NCBI GenBank assembly: GCA_964555285.1
Contig: CAZKRM010000006.1
Coordinates: 69,096 to 133,095, forward strand
Length of the DNA stretch: 64,000 nucleotides
From: JBBIQV01 sp964555285
GTDB taxonomy: Bacteria; Nitrospirota; Nitrospiria; Nitrospirales; Nitrospiraceae
Direction: 5' to 3'
The first letter of the stretch is position 1, and the number at the start of each line of letters is the position of its first letter. A model generated the notes under the pieces. That model was given only the letters and a program-made list of their open reading frames with translations. It was not told where the DNA came from and did no database searches. Positions 18,492-26,356 of this stretch are shown piece by piece. Both the position numbers and the translations under genes were made by a program.

Positions 18492-18587
18492 CTAGCTCTT
18501 TCGACGGAGAAACTTCTGCCGCCGGCGGAGTTTCTTATACTTGTGCTTCCGCATCTTCTTGCGGCGTTTCTTTAAGACGCTCGACAT
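18492..18587 (-). CDS. AURKAIP1/COX24-domain mini-protein (31 residues)
   Basis: A very short, strongly basic peptide with an ATG at 18587, an AGGAG ribosome site and a TAG at 18492. About two thirds of its residues are Lys or Arg, in the pattern SSVLKKRRKKMRKHKYKK. This matches the AURKAIP1/COX24 (mS38-like) family, whose mitochondrial members are small-subunit ribosomal proteins. A ribosomal role in bacteria is an inference from that family and from the charge. It is upstream of the 72-residue gene. It is too short for most gene finders. Confidence 0.7.
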   Translation of the reverse strand: MSSVLKKRRKKMRKHKYKKLRRRQKFLRRKS

Positions 18588-18769
18588 AACGTGATCGCTC
18601 CTGAAATTGGAAGTCTAGTGCCCTTCCCGCCGAAATGCAAGAAATCGGCGGCTGTCGGACTTACGTACTATGACCCAGCGCAACGCTGCGGACTGGTAAC
18701 ACAGTGGCTGCGAATGTGTCAAGCGCGTGGCGTCCGGCTCCGGGGGTCTGCATGTAGAATTCCGGTGTC

Positions 18770-18799
18770 TTGACCTCCCCTAATCGCGCTTTCTATACT
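18770..18799 (+). promoter_or_regulatory. Sigma70-type promoter giving a probably leaderless mRNA
   Basis: TTGACC at 18770-18775 and TATACT at 18794-18799 are separated by 18 bases. Only 5 bases lie between the -10 box and the ATG at 18805, so transcription would begin at or next to the start codon. Confidence 0.6.
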
Positions 18800-18804
18800 G
18801 CGCC

Positions 18805-19305
18805 ATGCCTTGCTCCGTCAGTCCGCCGACCCGCGCCATTCTCGCCGTGGCGTTTCTGCTCGCGCTGGCCGGCCTGAGTTGCTCGCCCAAGGACATCCAA
18901 TACCCGGAAGATCACGCGCGCGTGCTTCGGGTCGATGCGGCCGTGGAATCCCTTCGCAACGCGTATGTCAAGAAAGACCGGTCCGCATTGGCATCGCTGC
19001 TGCTCCCTGCGGAGTCGCTCGATCAACTGCAGCGAGATGCACAGAGCGATTTCGACAACTTTGCCGAGATCGTGTTGGAATTTGCGATCGAACGCATCTA
19101 CATGGATGGGGACAACATCGACGTGTTCGTCCATTGGCATGGCCTGTGGAGAAAGAGCGAGGCGGACCCCGGGGTTCGCCAGCGGGGCCATGCGCGATTC
19201 CAGTGGGTTGGGGTGCAGTCGATTTTGCTGCGCGCGGTTCAGGGGGACCTGCCGTTCGGGATGCGGACGCGTCAGGCCGTGATTGAGCCGGCGCATCAGA
19301 AATAA
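18805..19305 (+). CDS. Lipoprotein of unknown function
   Basis: A 166-residue protein with a lipoprotein signal: a hydrophobic stretch, then the lipobox LAGLSC with Cys26 as the lipidated residue. The mature part has a helical YVKKDRSALASLL segment and a beta-rich C-terminal half (RIYMDGDNIDVFVHWHGLW), the layout of an NTF2-like or SnoaL-like cone fold, which is only an inference. No ribosome site is visible because the promoter directly abuts the ATG. The stop overlaps the nadB start (TAATG), so it is likely translationally coupled to NAD synthesis by position rather than function. Confidence 0.65.
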   Translation: MPCSVSPPTRAILAVAFLLALAGLSCSPKDIQYPEDHARVLRVDAAVESLRNAYVKKDRSALASLLLPAESLDQLQRDAQSDFDNFAEIVLEFAIERIYMDGDNIDVFVHWHGLWRKSEADPGVRQRGHARFQWVGVQSILLRAVQGDLPFGMRTRQAVIEPAHQK

Positions 19306-20966
19306 TGGAACGTCTCACGATGCGAGCGATGACGAGAGCGAAACAACTCGGTGCCGACTTTCTGGTGATCGGGAGTGGAGTGGCCGGACTGCGGGCGGCG
19401 TTGGAGTTGAGCCTCGAAGGACAGGTCTTGGTGTTGACGAAAGGGCATCCGCTCGAAAGCAGTTCCAGCTATGCGCAAGGTGGGGTCGCGGTCGCGCTCA
19501 GCGAAGAAGACGACGTCGCGATCCATCTGACCGACACGCTGAAGGCGGGACATGGGCTCTGCCGGGAGGAAGCCGTCCGGGTGTTGGTCGGGGAAGGCCC
19601 CGCTCGAATTCAAGAGCTGATCCGATGGGGAGCGAAATTCGACAAGGCCGGCGGGAAGTTCGCGTTTGCACGGGAGGCCGCGCACAGCCGGAGCCGCATC
19701 CTCCGCGCACGGGGCGATGCCACCGGCAACGAAATGGTCCGCGTCCTGTTCGCACAGGCGAGTCGCCGGAAATCCATCCAGCGGCTCGACCGGCATTTCA
19801 CGGTGGACCTGGCGGTGGTGGACGGCCGGTGTTGCGGGGCGCTGGTGCTCGATGAAGATTCCGGCGAACAGACCGTGATCCCCGCGCGAGCGGTCATTCT
19901 TGCCACCGGTGGAGCCGGCCAAATCTACGCCCGCACCACCAACCCGCCCAACGCCACCGGCGACGGCATGGCGATGGCCCTCCGGGCCGGAGCGGTGCTC
20001 CAAGACATGGAGTTCGTCCAGTTCCACCCGACATCGTTATATTTGCCCTCCAGCCCGCCGTTCTTGCTGTCCGAAGCGATTCGTGGCGAAGGCGGGCAGC
20101 TCAGAAACATCAGAGGCGAGCTATTCATGCAGCGCTACCATCCGGCCGGCGCGCTTGCGCCGCGCGATATCGTCGCCCGCGCCATCTGGTCCGAGATGGC
20201 GGCAACCCGCGCGCGGCATGTGTATCTGGATGTCACGCACCTGAGCCCGTCCTTCGTGAAACAGCGGTTCCCGACGATCTATGCGACCTGCCTCCGGTAC
20301 GATATCGACATGACGGAAGAATGGATTCCCGTCTCGCCCAGCGCCCATTACATGATGGGTGGAGTCTGGACGGATCTCAACGGCGCGACCAGTCTGCCGG
20401 GGCTCTTCGCCGCCGGCGAAGTGGCGTGCAGCGGTGTGCATGGGGCGAATCGCCTCGCCAGCAACTCGCTGCTCGAAGGGCTCGTGTTCGGAGCGCGGGC
20501 CGGGCAGGCAGCGCTGGCCTATTCCACACGCGCGGGTCGTCCTCCGGTTGTGACGCATCCTTTCCGAGCGTCTTCGGAACAGGGAGAGGACGAGTTCGTC
20601 GATGTCGAGAAACTGCGGAGTTCGCTGCGTCGCGTGATGTGGGGAAAAGTCGGGCTGGTACGTTCAGGCGAGTCGCTGACGAGCGCCTGCGCGCAACTCT
20701 CTCGCTGGGCCAGGACGGTCTCAAAGCCCCTCTGGTCTCGGGCCGCCCTTGAAGTGAAGAACATGATCCAGGTGGCCCACTGTGTGGCTGAGGCGGCCTT
20801 GTGGAGGCAGAACAGTGTTGGGGCCCATTACCGCTCGGATTTTACACAGGCGAAGGGGCCAGGCTGGCGCCAGCACAGCCAGGTGTCAGGCACGGAGGGT
20901 GTTATCGGGAAGCCGCGCCCGAAAACACGAGGGGTGGTAATTGGGTTGCGTGGGCGCGCGGGCTGA
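19305..20966 (+). CDS. nadB: L-aspartate oxidase
   Basis: NadB oxidises L-aspartate to iminoaspartate with FAD, the first step of de novo NAD synthesis in the cytosol. Visible features are the dinucleotide site FLVIGSGVAGLRAALE, SSSYAQGGVAVAL, the substrate region HSRSRILRARGDATGNEM, GGAGQIYARTTNPPNATGDG and QFHPTSLY. The 553-residue length is normal. It overlaps the lipoprotein stop. The last roughly 20 residues (PRPKTRGVVIGLRG) look non-conserved and overlap the convergent transglycosylase gene by 65 bases, suggesting the stop was moved. nadA and nadC are not in this window. Confidence 0.93.
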   Translation: MERLTMRAMTRAKQLGADFLVIGSGVAGLRAALELSLEGQVLVLTKGHPLESSSSYAQGGVAVALSEEDDVAIHLTDTLKAGHGLCREEAVRVLVGEGPARIQELIRWGAKFDKAGGKFAFAREAAHSRSRILRARGDATGNEMVRVLFAQASRRKSIQRLDRHFTVDLAVVDGRCCGALVLDEDSGEQTVIPARAVILATGGAGQIYARTTNPPNATGDGMAMALRAGAVLQDMEFVQFHPTSLYLPSSPPFLLSEAIRGEGGQLRNIRGELFMQRYHPAGALAPRDIVARAIWSEMAATRARHVYLDVTHLSPSFVKQRFPTIYATCLRYDIDMTEEWIPVSPSAHYMMGGVWTDLNGATSLPGLFAAGEVACSGVHGANRLASNSLLEGLVFGARAGQAALAYSTRAGRPPVVTHPFRASSEQGEDEFVDVEKLRSSLRRVMWGKVGLVRSGESLTSACAQLSRWARTVSKPLWSRAALEVKNMIQVAHCVAEAALWRQNSVGAHYRSDFTQAKGPGWRQHSQVSGTEGVIGKPRPKTRGVVIGLRGRAG

Positions 20967-21612
20967 CGATGGAGGCGCCGGCAACCGGCTCGCGCGAGAG
21001 GAAGCTCCGGTAGTAGCGGAGTACCTTGTAGACATACCGGCGGGTTTCGTCGATGGGCGGTAGGCTCTGATAGCGATCCACGACGTGCTCGCCGGCGTTA
21101 TAGGCGGCCAGGGCCAGCGGCAGGTTTCCGTGAAACCGATCCAGTAGCTGCCGCAGGTACTTGGCTCCTCCACCGATATTCTCGTCTGGATCAAAAAGAT
21201 CGCGGACATCCAGTCGCACCGCCGTCTGGGGCATCAACTGCATCAACCCCATCGCGCCGGCCCGAGACACGGCTCTCGGATCGAAATCCGATTCCGCCTT
21301 GATGACGGCGCGCAGCAACGCCGGATGCAAGCGATGCTGCTGCGAGTGTCGGCTGATCACGGGAGCCAATTCCCGTTCCGGCAACGACGGACGGAGACGG
21401 CTCGAGTCGAGGTCGACTCGCCGATACCGAGGATCGGTCGGCACATTGGTGAGAGAGACCGTGCCGTTGCCGTCGATGTACTGGTAAATCTCAGCCTGGG
21501 AAGAGAGCGGCGTAAGGAACTCCAATGTCATGAGTAACAAGCCGGCAGCAACGTACGGCAATCCCACGCGTTGGAGAGCGAAACCTGGTTGAGAGGACTC
21601 TGTGAGACGCAT
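20902..21612 (-). CDS. Lytic transglycosylase, Slt-type, with DUF4124-like N-terminus
   Basis: About 236 residues. A signal or anchor segment (VAAGLLLMTLEFL) leads to EIYQYIDGNGTVSLTNVP, a DUF4124-like motif common on secreted enzymes. The SLT domain follows: AVIKAESDFDPRAVSRAGAMGLMQLMPQ, with catalytic Glu in AESDFD, then AYNAG and ETRRYVYKVLRYY. It cleaves peptidoglycan glycan strands in the periplasm, producing anhydromuropeptides. The ATG at 21612 is chosen because the longer upstream frame has no conserved sequence. It is convergent with, and overlaps, nadB. Confidence 0.88.
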   Translation of the reverse strand: MRLTESSQPGFALQRVGLPYVAAGLLLMTLEFLTPLSSQAEIYQYIDGNGTVSLTNVPTDPRYRRVDLDSSRLRPSLPERELAPVISRHSQQHRLHPALLRAVIKAESDFDPRAVSRAGAMGLMQLMPQTAVRLDVRDLFDPDENIGGGAKYLRQLLDRFHGNLPLALAAYNAGEHVVDRYQSLPPIDETRRYVYKVLRYYRSFLSREPVAGASIVSPRAHATQLPPLVFSGAASR

Positions 21613-21725
21613 GGTTGTAACCCTAGCAGCCGCCTGGAAGCCTGTCAAAAAAGTGCCGTTCTCGTGCCGCGAGAACATGCTTTCGAAGCAGTGAGAAAAC
21701 AATAAGAAAAGAACAACAAGCACGG

Positions 21726-22607
21726 CTAGGCCAAGGGTATGGGAAAACGGCTCCGGTTAGCGGCAAAGAGTGCCTGGAGCCTATGGGTCAGGGGGCCAGG
21801 GCGACCGTGGTCGATGGGGCAGTGGTTCAGGCTTGTGACCGGCATGATTTCCATACTCGTGTTGGTCAAGAAGCACTCGGACGCCTCGCTCAAATCGAGA
21901 GCTGTGTAGTGCCCTTCCTCGACGGCGACTCCCTCCTCACGGGCTAACAACAACACGAGGTCGCGCGTGATCCCATCAAGAATTCCGCAGTCTAACGCCG
22001 GTGTGCGAAGCCGGCCGTTGTGAACGAAGAAAAGGTTGCTGACCGTGCACTCGGTCAGCTTGTCTTGCCAGTTCAGCAGCACGGCGTCAAAGGCGCCGGC
22101 GGCGATGGCTTCGCGCTTGGCGAGGATGTTGTTCAAGAAATTGGTGGCTTTAATCTGTGGTGACAGCGCGGCCGGGAGGTTCCGGCGTGTGCGGGCAATG
22201 ATGAGGCTCACGCCGTCCTGATACATCTGAACGGGGTAGGGGCGCAATGCGTTGGTCATCATGACGACCGTCGGCCGCGGGCAGAGCGCCGGATCGAGCC
22301 CGATGTCGCCCTCGCCCCGGGAAATCGTGATCCGGATGTAGGCATCCACACGATCATTGCCGACATCGTTGCGCTCCATCGCTTCGTAGAGCAGGGCCGG
22401 CCACTCTTTCTCAGGGATAGGGATCGACAGGCCGATCGCTTCCGCTGAACGTCTGAGCCTCGCCAGATGTTGGTCCCGCATGAAGATGCGTGATCCGTAC
22501 GAGCGGATGGTCTCATAGACGCCGTCGCCGTAGAGAAAGCCGTGATCGAACACCGACACGACGGCCTGTTCCTTCGGCACAAAGCGGTCATTGAGAAATA
22601 TCCACAT
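21726..22607 (-). CDS. pabC: Class IV aminotransferase, probable 4-amino-4-deoxychorismate lyase
   Basis: A 293-residue PLP enzyme of fold type IV. Lys153 in PQIKATNFLNN is the PLP lysine. Other family segments are VFDHGFLYGDGVYETIR near the start and ECTVSNLFFV. The fold is shared by PabC, branched-chain aminotransferase and D-amino acid transaminase. I favour PabC because the gene starts immediately after the stop of the chorismate enzyme gene, so the pair would make p-aminobenzoate for folate: PabB forms aminodeoxychorismate and this enzyme releases pyruvate. Branched-chain transamination remains possible. Confidence 0.78.
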   Translation of the reverse strand: MWIFLNDRFVPKEQAVVSVFDHGFLYGDGVYETIRSYGSRIFMRDQHLARLRRSAEAIGLSIPIPEKEWPALLYEAMERNDVGNDRVDAYIRITISRGEGDIGLDPALCPRPTVVMMTNALRPYPVQMYQDGVSLIIARTRRNLPAALSPQIKATNFLNNILAKREAIAAGAFDAVLLNWQDKLTECTVSNLFFVHNGRLRTPALDCGILDGITRDLVLLLAREEGVAVEEGHYTALDLSEASECFLTNTSMEIMPVTSLNHCPIDHGRPGPLTHRLQALFAANRSRFPIPLA

Positions 22608-22609
22608 CG

Positions 22610-24094
22610 CTATGACTCGCGGAGTGCCCGGAAGAACGCTTCAGCCTTGCACAAGGTTTCTTCGTACTCCCGTCCCGGATCGGAGTCCGCGACGATACCG
22701 GCGCCCACCTGGAGATAGCCTCGCTCTTTGGCGAGAACCAATGTGCGAATCAGAATATTCAGGTCCAGATCGCCGCTCCAACTCATATACCCCAGCGCGC
22801 CCGTATAGGGGCCACGGCGAACGGGCTCCAGTTCTTCAATGATCTCCATGCAGCGGATCTTCGGTACGCCGGTGATCGTTCCACCAGGGAACATGGCTTT
22901 GATGAGATCAAAGCCGGTCGCGTCTTGGCGGAGTCTTCCGGTCACGTTCGAGACGATATGACTGACGTGCGAGTATTGCTCAACCGACATGAACTCATCG
23001 ACGCGCACCGAGCCGAATTCGCAGACGCGCCCCAAATCGTTCCGCTCCAAATCGACGAGCATGAGATGCTCGGCCCGTTCCTTCTGGTTCGCCAGTAAGT
23101 CTCTCATCAGGCGCTGGTCTTCAGGCAGATCGTGCCCACGCGGTCTGGTGCCGGCAATGGGGCGCGTGTCGGCCTGGCGCCCGCTCAGTCGAATCAGCCG
23201 CTCCGGTGAGCAACTGACCAGGTTGATGTCGTCGAAACCCAGCAGGGCTGAGAACGGGGAGGGATTGACCGCTCGTAGGCGCCGGTAGAGCTGGAGCCCA
23301 AACCGGCGATCGAGTGGGACTGTCTCGCGCCGATCAGCGAGGTCCAGCGTGAATCGATGCGACAGGTTGGTTTGGTAGATGTCTCCGGCGGCGATGTAGT
23401 CCAGACAGCGCCCGGCGCGATTCATGTAGGCCTGACGAGATTGATCGGGGTTCAACGCGAGCCGACGGAACGGGATTTCGGCATCCAACGAACGACTGGG
23501 GCTCGTCATCCGTGCTTCCAACTCGGCCAGACGGTCGCACCCCTCGCGATACAGTTTTTCTCGCGGCTCGCCGAGTTGACGTTCTCGCGGAGGACAGAAG
23601 ATCAAGAAGACGGTTCTTGTCTGGTGATCGACGGCAGCCAGCAAATCGACAAACATGAACTGAAGATCCGGCCAGTCCTGGTCATCCTGGGCCAAGGTAG
23701 GGATAACCTCGAAGGAACGCACGAGATCGTAGCTGAAGTATCCCACGGCTCCACCAAAAAACGGCGGCACCCCTGCTGGTCGTGCGATGTCGGAGTCCAG
23801 CATGCGCTGGGCAAGGAGTGAGAAGGGATCGCCCTGATGGGTCGTCGCTCCATCGGACGCCTGGAGTTCGCTGCGGCCATGCTTGCCTACGAGGGTGAGA
23901 TAAGGGTCGCTGCCGATGAAGGAATAGCGGGCGACCGCCGCGCTCCCCTTTCCGCTCTCGAGCAAAAATGAGGGGCGATGGGACCGTGCAATCCGCCGGT
24001 AGAGTTCGAATGTCTCATCGGGGGGCTGAGGCAGAGCGAGGACCAAGGGTTGGGGAGGGCCGTCCAGAAACCGTTGTCGTGACAGTTCACGCAT
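22610..24094 (-). CDS. pabB: Aminodeoxychorismate synthase component I (TrpE/PabB family)
   Basis: A 494-residue chorismate-using enzyme. It carries the N-terminal TrpE-like domain (FLLESGKGSAAVARYSFIG) and the catalytic chorismate-binding domain with IAGTRPRGHDLPEDQRLMRDLL, ERAEHLMLVDLERNDLG, MFPGGTITGVPKIRCMEII and GPYTGALGYMSWSGDLDLNI. TrpE and PabB are hard to separate by sequence; the class IV aminotransferase directly downstream favours PabB and folate synthesis. A glutamine amidotransferase subunit (PabA/TrpG) is not in the window and must come from elsewhere. The ATG at 24094 fits the family N-terminus; longer frames add unconserved sequence. Confidence 0.82.
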   Translation of the reverse strand: MRELSRQRFLDGPPQPLVLALPQPPDETFELYRRIARSHRPSFLLESGKGSAAVARYSFIGSDPYLTLVGKHGRSELQASDGATTHQGDPFSLLAQRMLDSDIARPAGVPPFFGGAVGYFSYDLVRSFEVIPTLAQDDQDWPDLQFMFVDLLAAVDHQTRTVFLIFCPPRERQLGEPREKLYREGCDRLAELEARMTSPSRSLDAEIPFRRLALNPDQSRQAYMNRAGRCLDYIAAGDIYQTNLSHRFTLDLADRRETVPLDRRFGLQLYRRLRAVNPSPFSALLGFDDINLVSCSPERLIRLSGRQADTRPIAGTRPRGHDLPEDQRLMRDLLANQKERAEHLMLVDLERNDLGRVCEFGSVRVDEFMSVEQYSHVSHIVSNVTGRLRQDATGFDLIKAMFPGGTITGVPKIRCMEIIEELEPVRRGPYTGALGYMSWSGDLDLNILIRTLVLAKERGYLQVGAGIVADSDPGREYEETLCKAEAFFRALRES

Positions 24095-24228
24095 GGCAGG
24101 TGGTGGTCGTGTGGCTCGTATGCTTCTATCACAAGCGGAGGAAATGGAGCCAGTGAGACACCGAACTTGGTTCAATCGCTGGAGGAAGGACCGAGTCTTT
24201 CTCAGAGGAAGTTTCATCCCCCCGCGTC

Positions 24229-24258
24229 TTGACAACTCCCTGACGTTTTTGCTTATAT
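24229..24258 (+). promoter_or_regulatory. Sigma70-type promoter of the atp cluster
   Basis: TTGACA at 24229-24234 and TTATAT at 24253-24258 are separated by 18 bases, about 120 bases before the first atp gene. It lies in the divergent gap from pabB. Confidence 0.55.
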
Positions 24259-24316
24259 GGCGCGCCTGTCACGCGCCAGCGCAAGACATAGTGAACAATC
24301 CATAAGGCTGGCCGGG

Positions 24317-24354
24317 GTTCTGAGTTGTGAGCGATGAGTTCCGTAACTCAGAAC
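24317..24354. repeat. Intergenic hairpin repeat (GTTCTGAGTT family)
   Basis: GTTCTGAGTT at 24317-24326 is perfectly complementary to AACTCAGAAC at 24345-24354. Further related words (TTCAGAACTT) follow to about 24371, just before the atpZ/I start. A relative lies at 25750-25798. Confidence 0.6.
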
Positions 24355-24378
24355 TTAGAATTCAGAACTTGGTTCTCG

Positions 24379-24594
24379 ATGCCCCCTTCCAACGATCCGG
24401 TTTACGCGGGGCTCGGCCAGGCGATTCGGATCGGAACCGAAATGCTGGCCGCGCTGATCGTTGGAGGAGGGATCGGCTGGGTGATCGATACCTACCTCCT
24501 CGGCTCGACTCCGTGGGGCATGGTGGTGGGGTTGGTGTTGGGCGCCGGTGCCGGCGTCCGGAATGCCTATCGCGCTGCCCAGAGCTGGAAGTAA
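24379..24594 (+). CDS. atpI: F0F1 ATPase-associated subunit, AtpZ/AtpI family
   Basis: About 71 residues with two membrane helices (LAALIVGGGIGWVIDTYL and GMVVGLVLGAGAGVRNAY), the size and topology of AtpZ/AtpI-family proteins, which help assemble the c-ring or act as Mg/Ca channels. It is the first gene of the atp cluster. The ATG at 24379 (MPPSNDPVYAG) is preferred; an in-frame ATG at 24334 would place translated sequence across the intergenic hairpin repeat. A long RNA hairpin starts at its stop codon. AtpZ and AtpI cannot be separated here. Confidence 0.75.
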   Translation: MPPSNDPVYAGLGQAIRIGTEMLAALIVGGGIGWVIDTYLLGSTPWGMVVGLVLGAGAGVRNAYRAAQSWK

Positions 24595-24690
24595 GGAGCG
24601 ATAGGAACCGGCCCAGTGCTCGCGCACCCCGCATCTTCAGAAAGATGCTCGGTGGACGCGCGCAGGTTGGGCCGGTTCCCATCGCTCCTT
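24593..24690 (+). promoter_or_regulatory. Long near-perfect hairpin between atpZ/I and atpB
   Basis: A 23-base left arm (24593-24615) pairs with a right arm (24668-24690) with one mismatch. The arms start AAGGAGCGAT and end ATCGCTCCTT. An inner stem, GCATCTT/AAGATGC, caps the structure. The element begins at the atpZ/I stop codon and ends 19 bases before the atpB GTG. It could stabilise mRNA, cause processing or attenuate transcription to adjust subunit ratios. Confidence 0.75.
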
Positions 24691-24709
24691 AAGGTGAAAG
24701 GAAGGAAGA

Positions 24710-25459
24710 GTGGAAGAAAGTCCGCTTCATCCGTTCGAACTTCACAATTTTGTCCCGATTTCTCTCGGCGGGTTTGATATTTCCATCAATAAAGCCGTCA
24801 TCATGATGTGGGTGGTCGTCGGCCTAGTGACGGCGCTCATGGTCATGGCCGGTTCTGCCCGTCGGTTGGTACCCGGCAAACTCCAGAGCATGGCCGAGAT
24901 GCTGGTGGATTTCATCCGCGGCATCATCCTGGACACGATGGGGAAAGACGGCATGCGGTTTTTCCCGCTGATCGCTACGCTGTTTCTCTTTATCCTCTTC
25001 TGCAACCTCCTTGGGTTGATTCCCGGTACCTATACCGTGACGAGCCAGATTGTCGTGACCGCTGCGTTTGCGCTGTTCGTGTATGGGATGAGCGTCGTCC
25101 TGGGCTTTGCGCTGCACGGGGTCAAGTTCCTGGGCATTCTCGTTCCGTCGGGTACGCCGGGCTGGCTCCTGCCGCTCATGGTGCCAATCGAATTGATCAG
25201 TCAACTGGCGAGACCTCTCTCCCTGGCCGTGCGGTTGTTCGCCAATATGACGGCGGGCCATACGGTGCTGGCGGTCCTTTTCGGCATGGCGCTGTCGCTG
25301 CCGCTTCTGATCGGCTGGCTGCCGTTCGCCTTTACGATTGCCATCAACGGCCTGGAAGTGATCATTGCCTTCATCCAAGCCTATATTTTTACCGTGCTGA
25401 CCTGCGTCTATTTGGGCGACGCGTTCCATCTGCACGGCCACGACGAACACGCGCACTAA
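24710..25459 (+). CDS. atpB: F0F1 ATP synthase subunit a
   Basis: A 249-residue membrane subunit forming the proton half-channels against the c-ring. Five or six hydrophobic helices are visible. The essential stator arginine sits in SLAVRLFANMTAGH, and the C-terminal half has AFTIAINGLEVIIAFIQAYIFTVL. The start is GTG at 24710 with GGAAGG-type ribosome sequence upstream. The His-rich tail (HLHGHDEHAH) could bind metal but is not conserved in the family as far as I know. It lies between the long hairpin and atpE. Confidence 0.95.
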   Translation: MEESPLHPFELHNFVPISLGGFDISINKAVIMMWVVVGLVTALMVMAGSARRLVPGKLQSMAEMLVDFIRGIILDTMGKDGMRFFPLIATLFLFILFCNLLGLIPGTYTVTSQIVVTAAFALFVYGMSVVLGFALHGVKFLGILVPSGTPGWLLPLMVPIELISQLARPLSLAVRLFANMTAGHTVLAVLFGMALSLPLLIGWLPFAFTIAINGLEVIIAFIQAYIFTVLTCVYLGDAFHLHGHDEHAH

Positions 25460-25496
25460 CGCGTGTGGGGTACAGACAAGGGAGGACACACAGACA

Positions 25497-25727
25497 ATGG
25501 ATTCAGCAGCAGCAGCGTTGTTGGGCATGGGGTTGGCCGCAGCCGGGTTCGCCGGAGCCGGTGTGGGCATCGGCTACATTTTCGGCAAGATGATCGAGGC
25601 CGTCGCGCGGCAGCCGGAAGCCGAGGGCCGGGTCGGCAAGTACATGTGGATCGGCTTCGCGCTGGTGGAAGCCATTGCGCTGTACGGGCTGGTCATCGCG
25701 TTCATCATCATGGGCCTGCGCAAGTGA
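25497..25727 (+). CDS. atpE: F0F1 ATP synthase subunit c
   Basis: A 76-residue hairpin of two membrane helices that forms the rotor ring. The polar loop ARQPE is intact, and the ion-carrying carboxylate is Glu58 in the second helix (GFALVEAIALYG). The glycine-rich first helix (AGAGVGIGYIFG) is typical. The Glu-bearing helix lacks the extra Gln/Ser/Thr ligands I would expect for sodium, so proton coupling is likely. A GGGAGG ribosome site precedes the ATG. It is followed by a hairpin repeat and then atpF. Confidence 0.95.
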   Translation: MDSAAAALLGMGLAAAGFAGAGVGIGYIFGKMIEAVARQPEAEGRVGKYMWIGFALVEAIALYGLVIAFIIMGLRK

Positions 25728-25749
25728 ACTTGCAAAATTCTGAGTTGAG

Positions 25750-25798
25750 AGTTCTGAGTGTAGAGTTGTCGGAAACTCATAACTCAGCACTCAGAACT
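25750..25798. repeat. Intergenic hairpin repeat between atpE and atpF
   Basis: AGTTCTGAGTG at 25750-25760 is perfectly complementary to CACTCAGAACT at 25788-25798, with an inner GAGTT/AACTC pair. It resembles the repeat at 24317-24354 and is built from the same words. Confidence 0.6.
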
Positions 25799-25814
25799 AC
25801 ACCAAAGGTGGGTC

Positions 25815-26321
25815 ATGCCTCAGTTTGAATCGCATTTTTTTTCGTCGTTGATCTTTTGGGAAGTTGTCTCGTTCGGTCTCCTCCTCTTCGTGCTTTACAA
25901 ATTCGCCTTCCCGGGCATTTTGAGCGTCCTCGAAGAGCGGGAGCGGAAGATCAAGGATAGCTTGGACCAGGCCGAACGTCACCGGTCGGAAGCCGAGCGC
26001 CGGCTCCGCGAGTATGAGGCCAAACTCAACGCTGCGTCGAAGGAAGCCGAGACGATTCTCGGGCAGGCGAAGGAGCGGGCGCAGCGTCTGTTGGAAGAGA
26101 ACGAGCAGCGTCTGACCGCCGAGGCCGAGCGCATCAAAGGAGATGCCGCACGGGAGATCGACCACGAGCGCCGGAAGGCGGTGCAGGACATCCGCAACCA
26201 GACGACCGACCTGGCGCTGCTGGTTGCCGAGAAGGTGGTAGGGCGCAGTCTCTCGGAGGCCGACCATCGCCGGTTTGCCGACGAGGCTCTCGATGCGCTG
26301 GCGAGAACCCAGAAAAACTAA
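25815..26321 (+). CDS. atpF: F0F1 ATP synthase subunit b
   Basis: A 168-residue peripheral stalk subunit: one N-terminal membrane helix (LIFWEVVSFGLLLFVLYKFAF), then a long charged coiled coil rich in Glu, Arg, Ala and Gln. It connects the membrane sector to F1. The start ATG follows GGTGGGTC. The cluster ends here: atpH, atpA, atpG, atpD and atpC do not follow, and a convergent larE gene begins 22 bases on. The F1 genes must lie elsewhere. Confidence 0.92.
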   Translation: MPQFESHFFSSLIFWEVVSFGLLLFVLYKFAFPGILSVLEERERKIKDSLDQAERHRSEAERRLREYEAKLNAASKEAETILGQAKERAQRLLEENEQRLTAEAERIKGDAAREIDHERRKAVQDIRNQTTDLALLVAEKVVGRSLSEADHRRFADEALDALARTQKN

Positions 26322-26332
26322 ACTTACAACCT

Positions 26333-26356
26333 CCAACCGCGTTTATCCGCGGTTGG
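26333..26356. terminator. Hairpin between convergent atpF and larE
   Basis: CCAACCGCG and CGCGGTTGG form a 9-base stem around a short T-rich loop between the convergent genes. It overlaps the larE 3' end and may terminate both directions, although no long T-tract follows. Confidence 0.45.
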
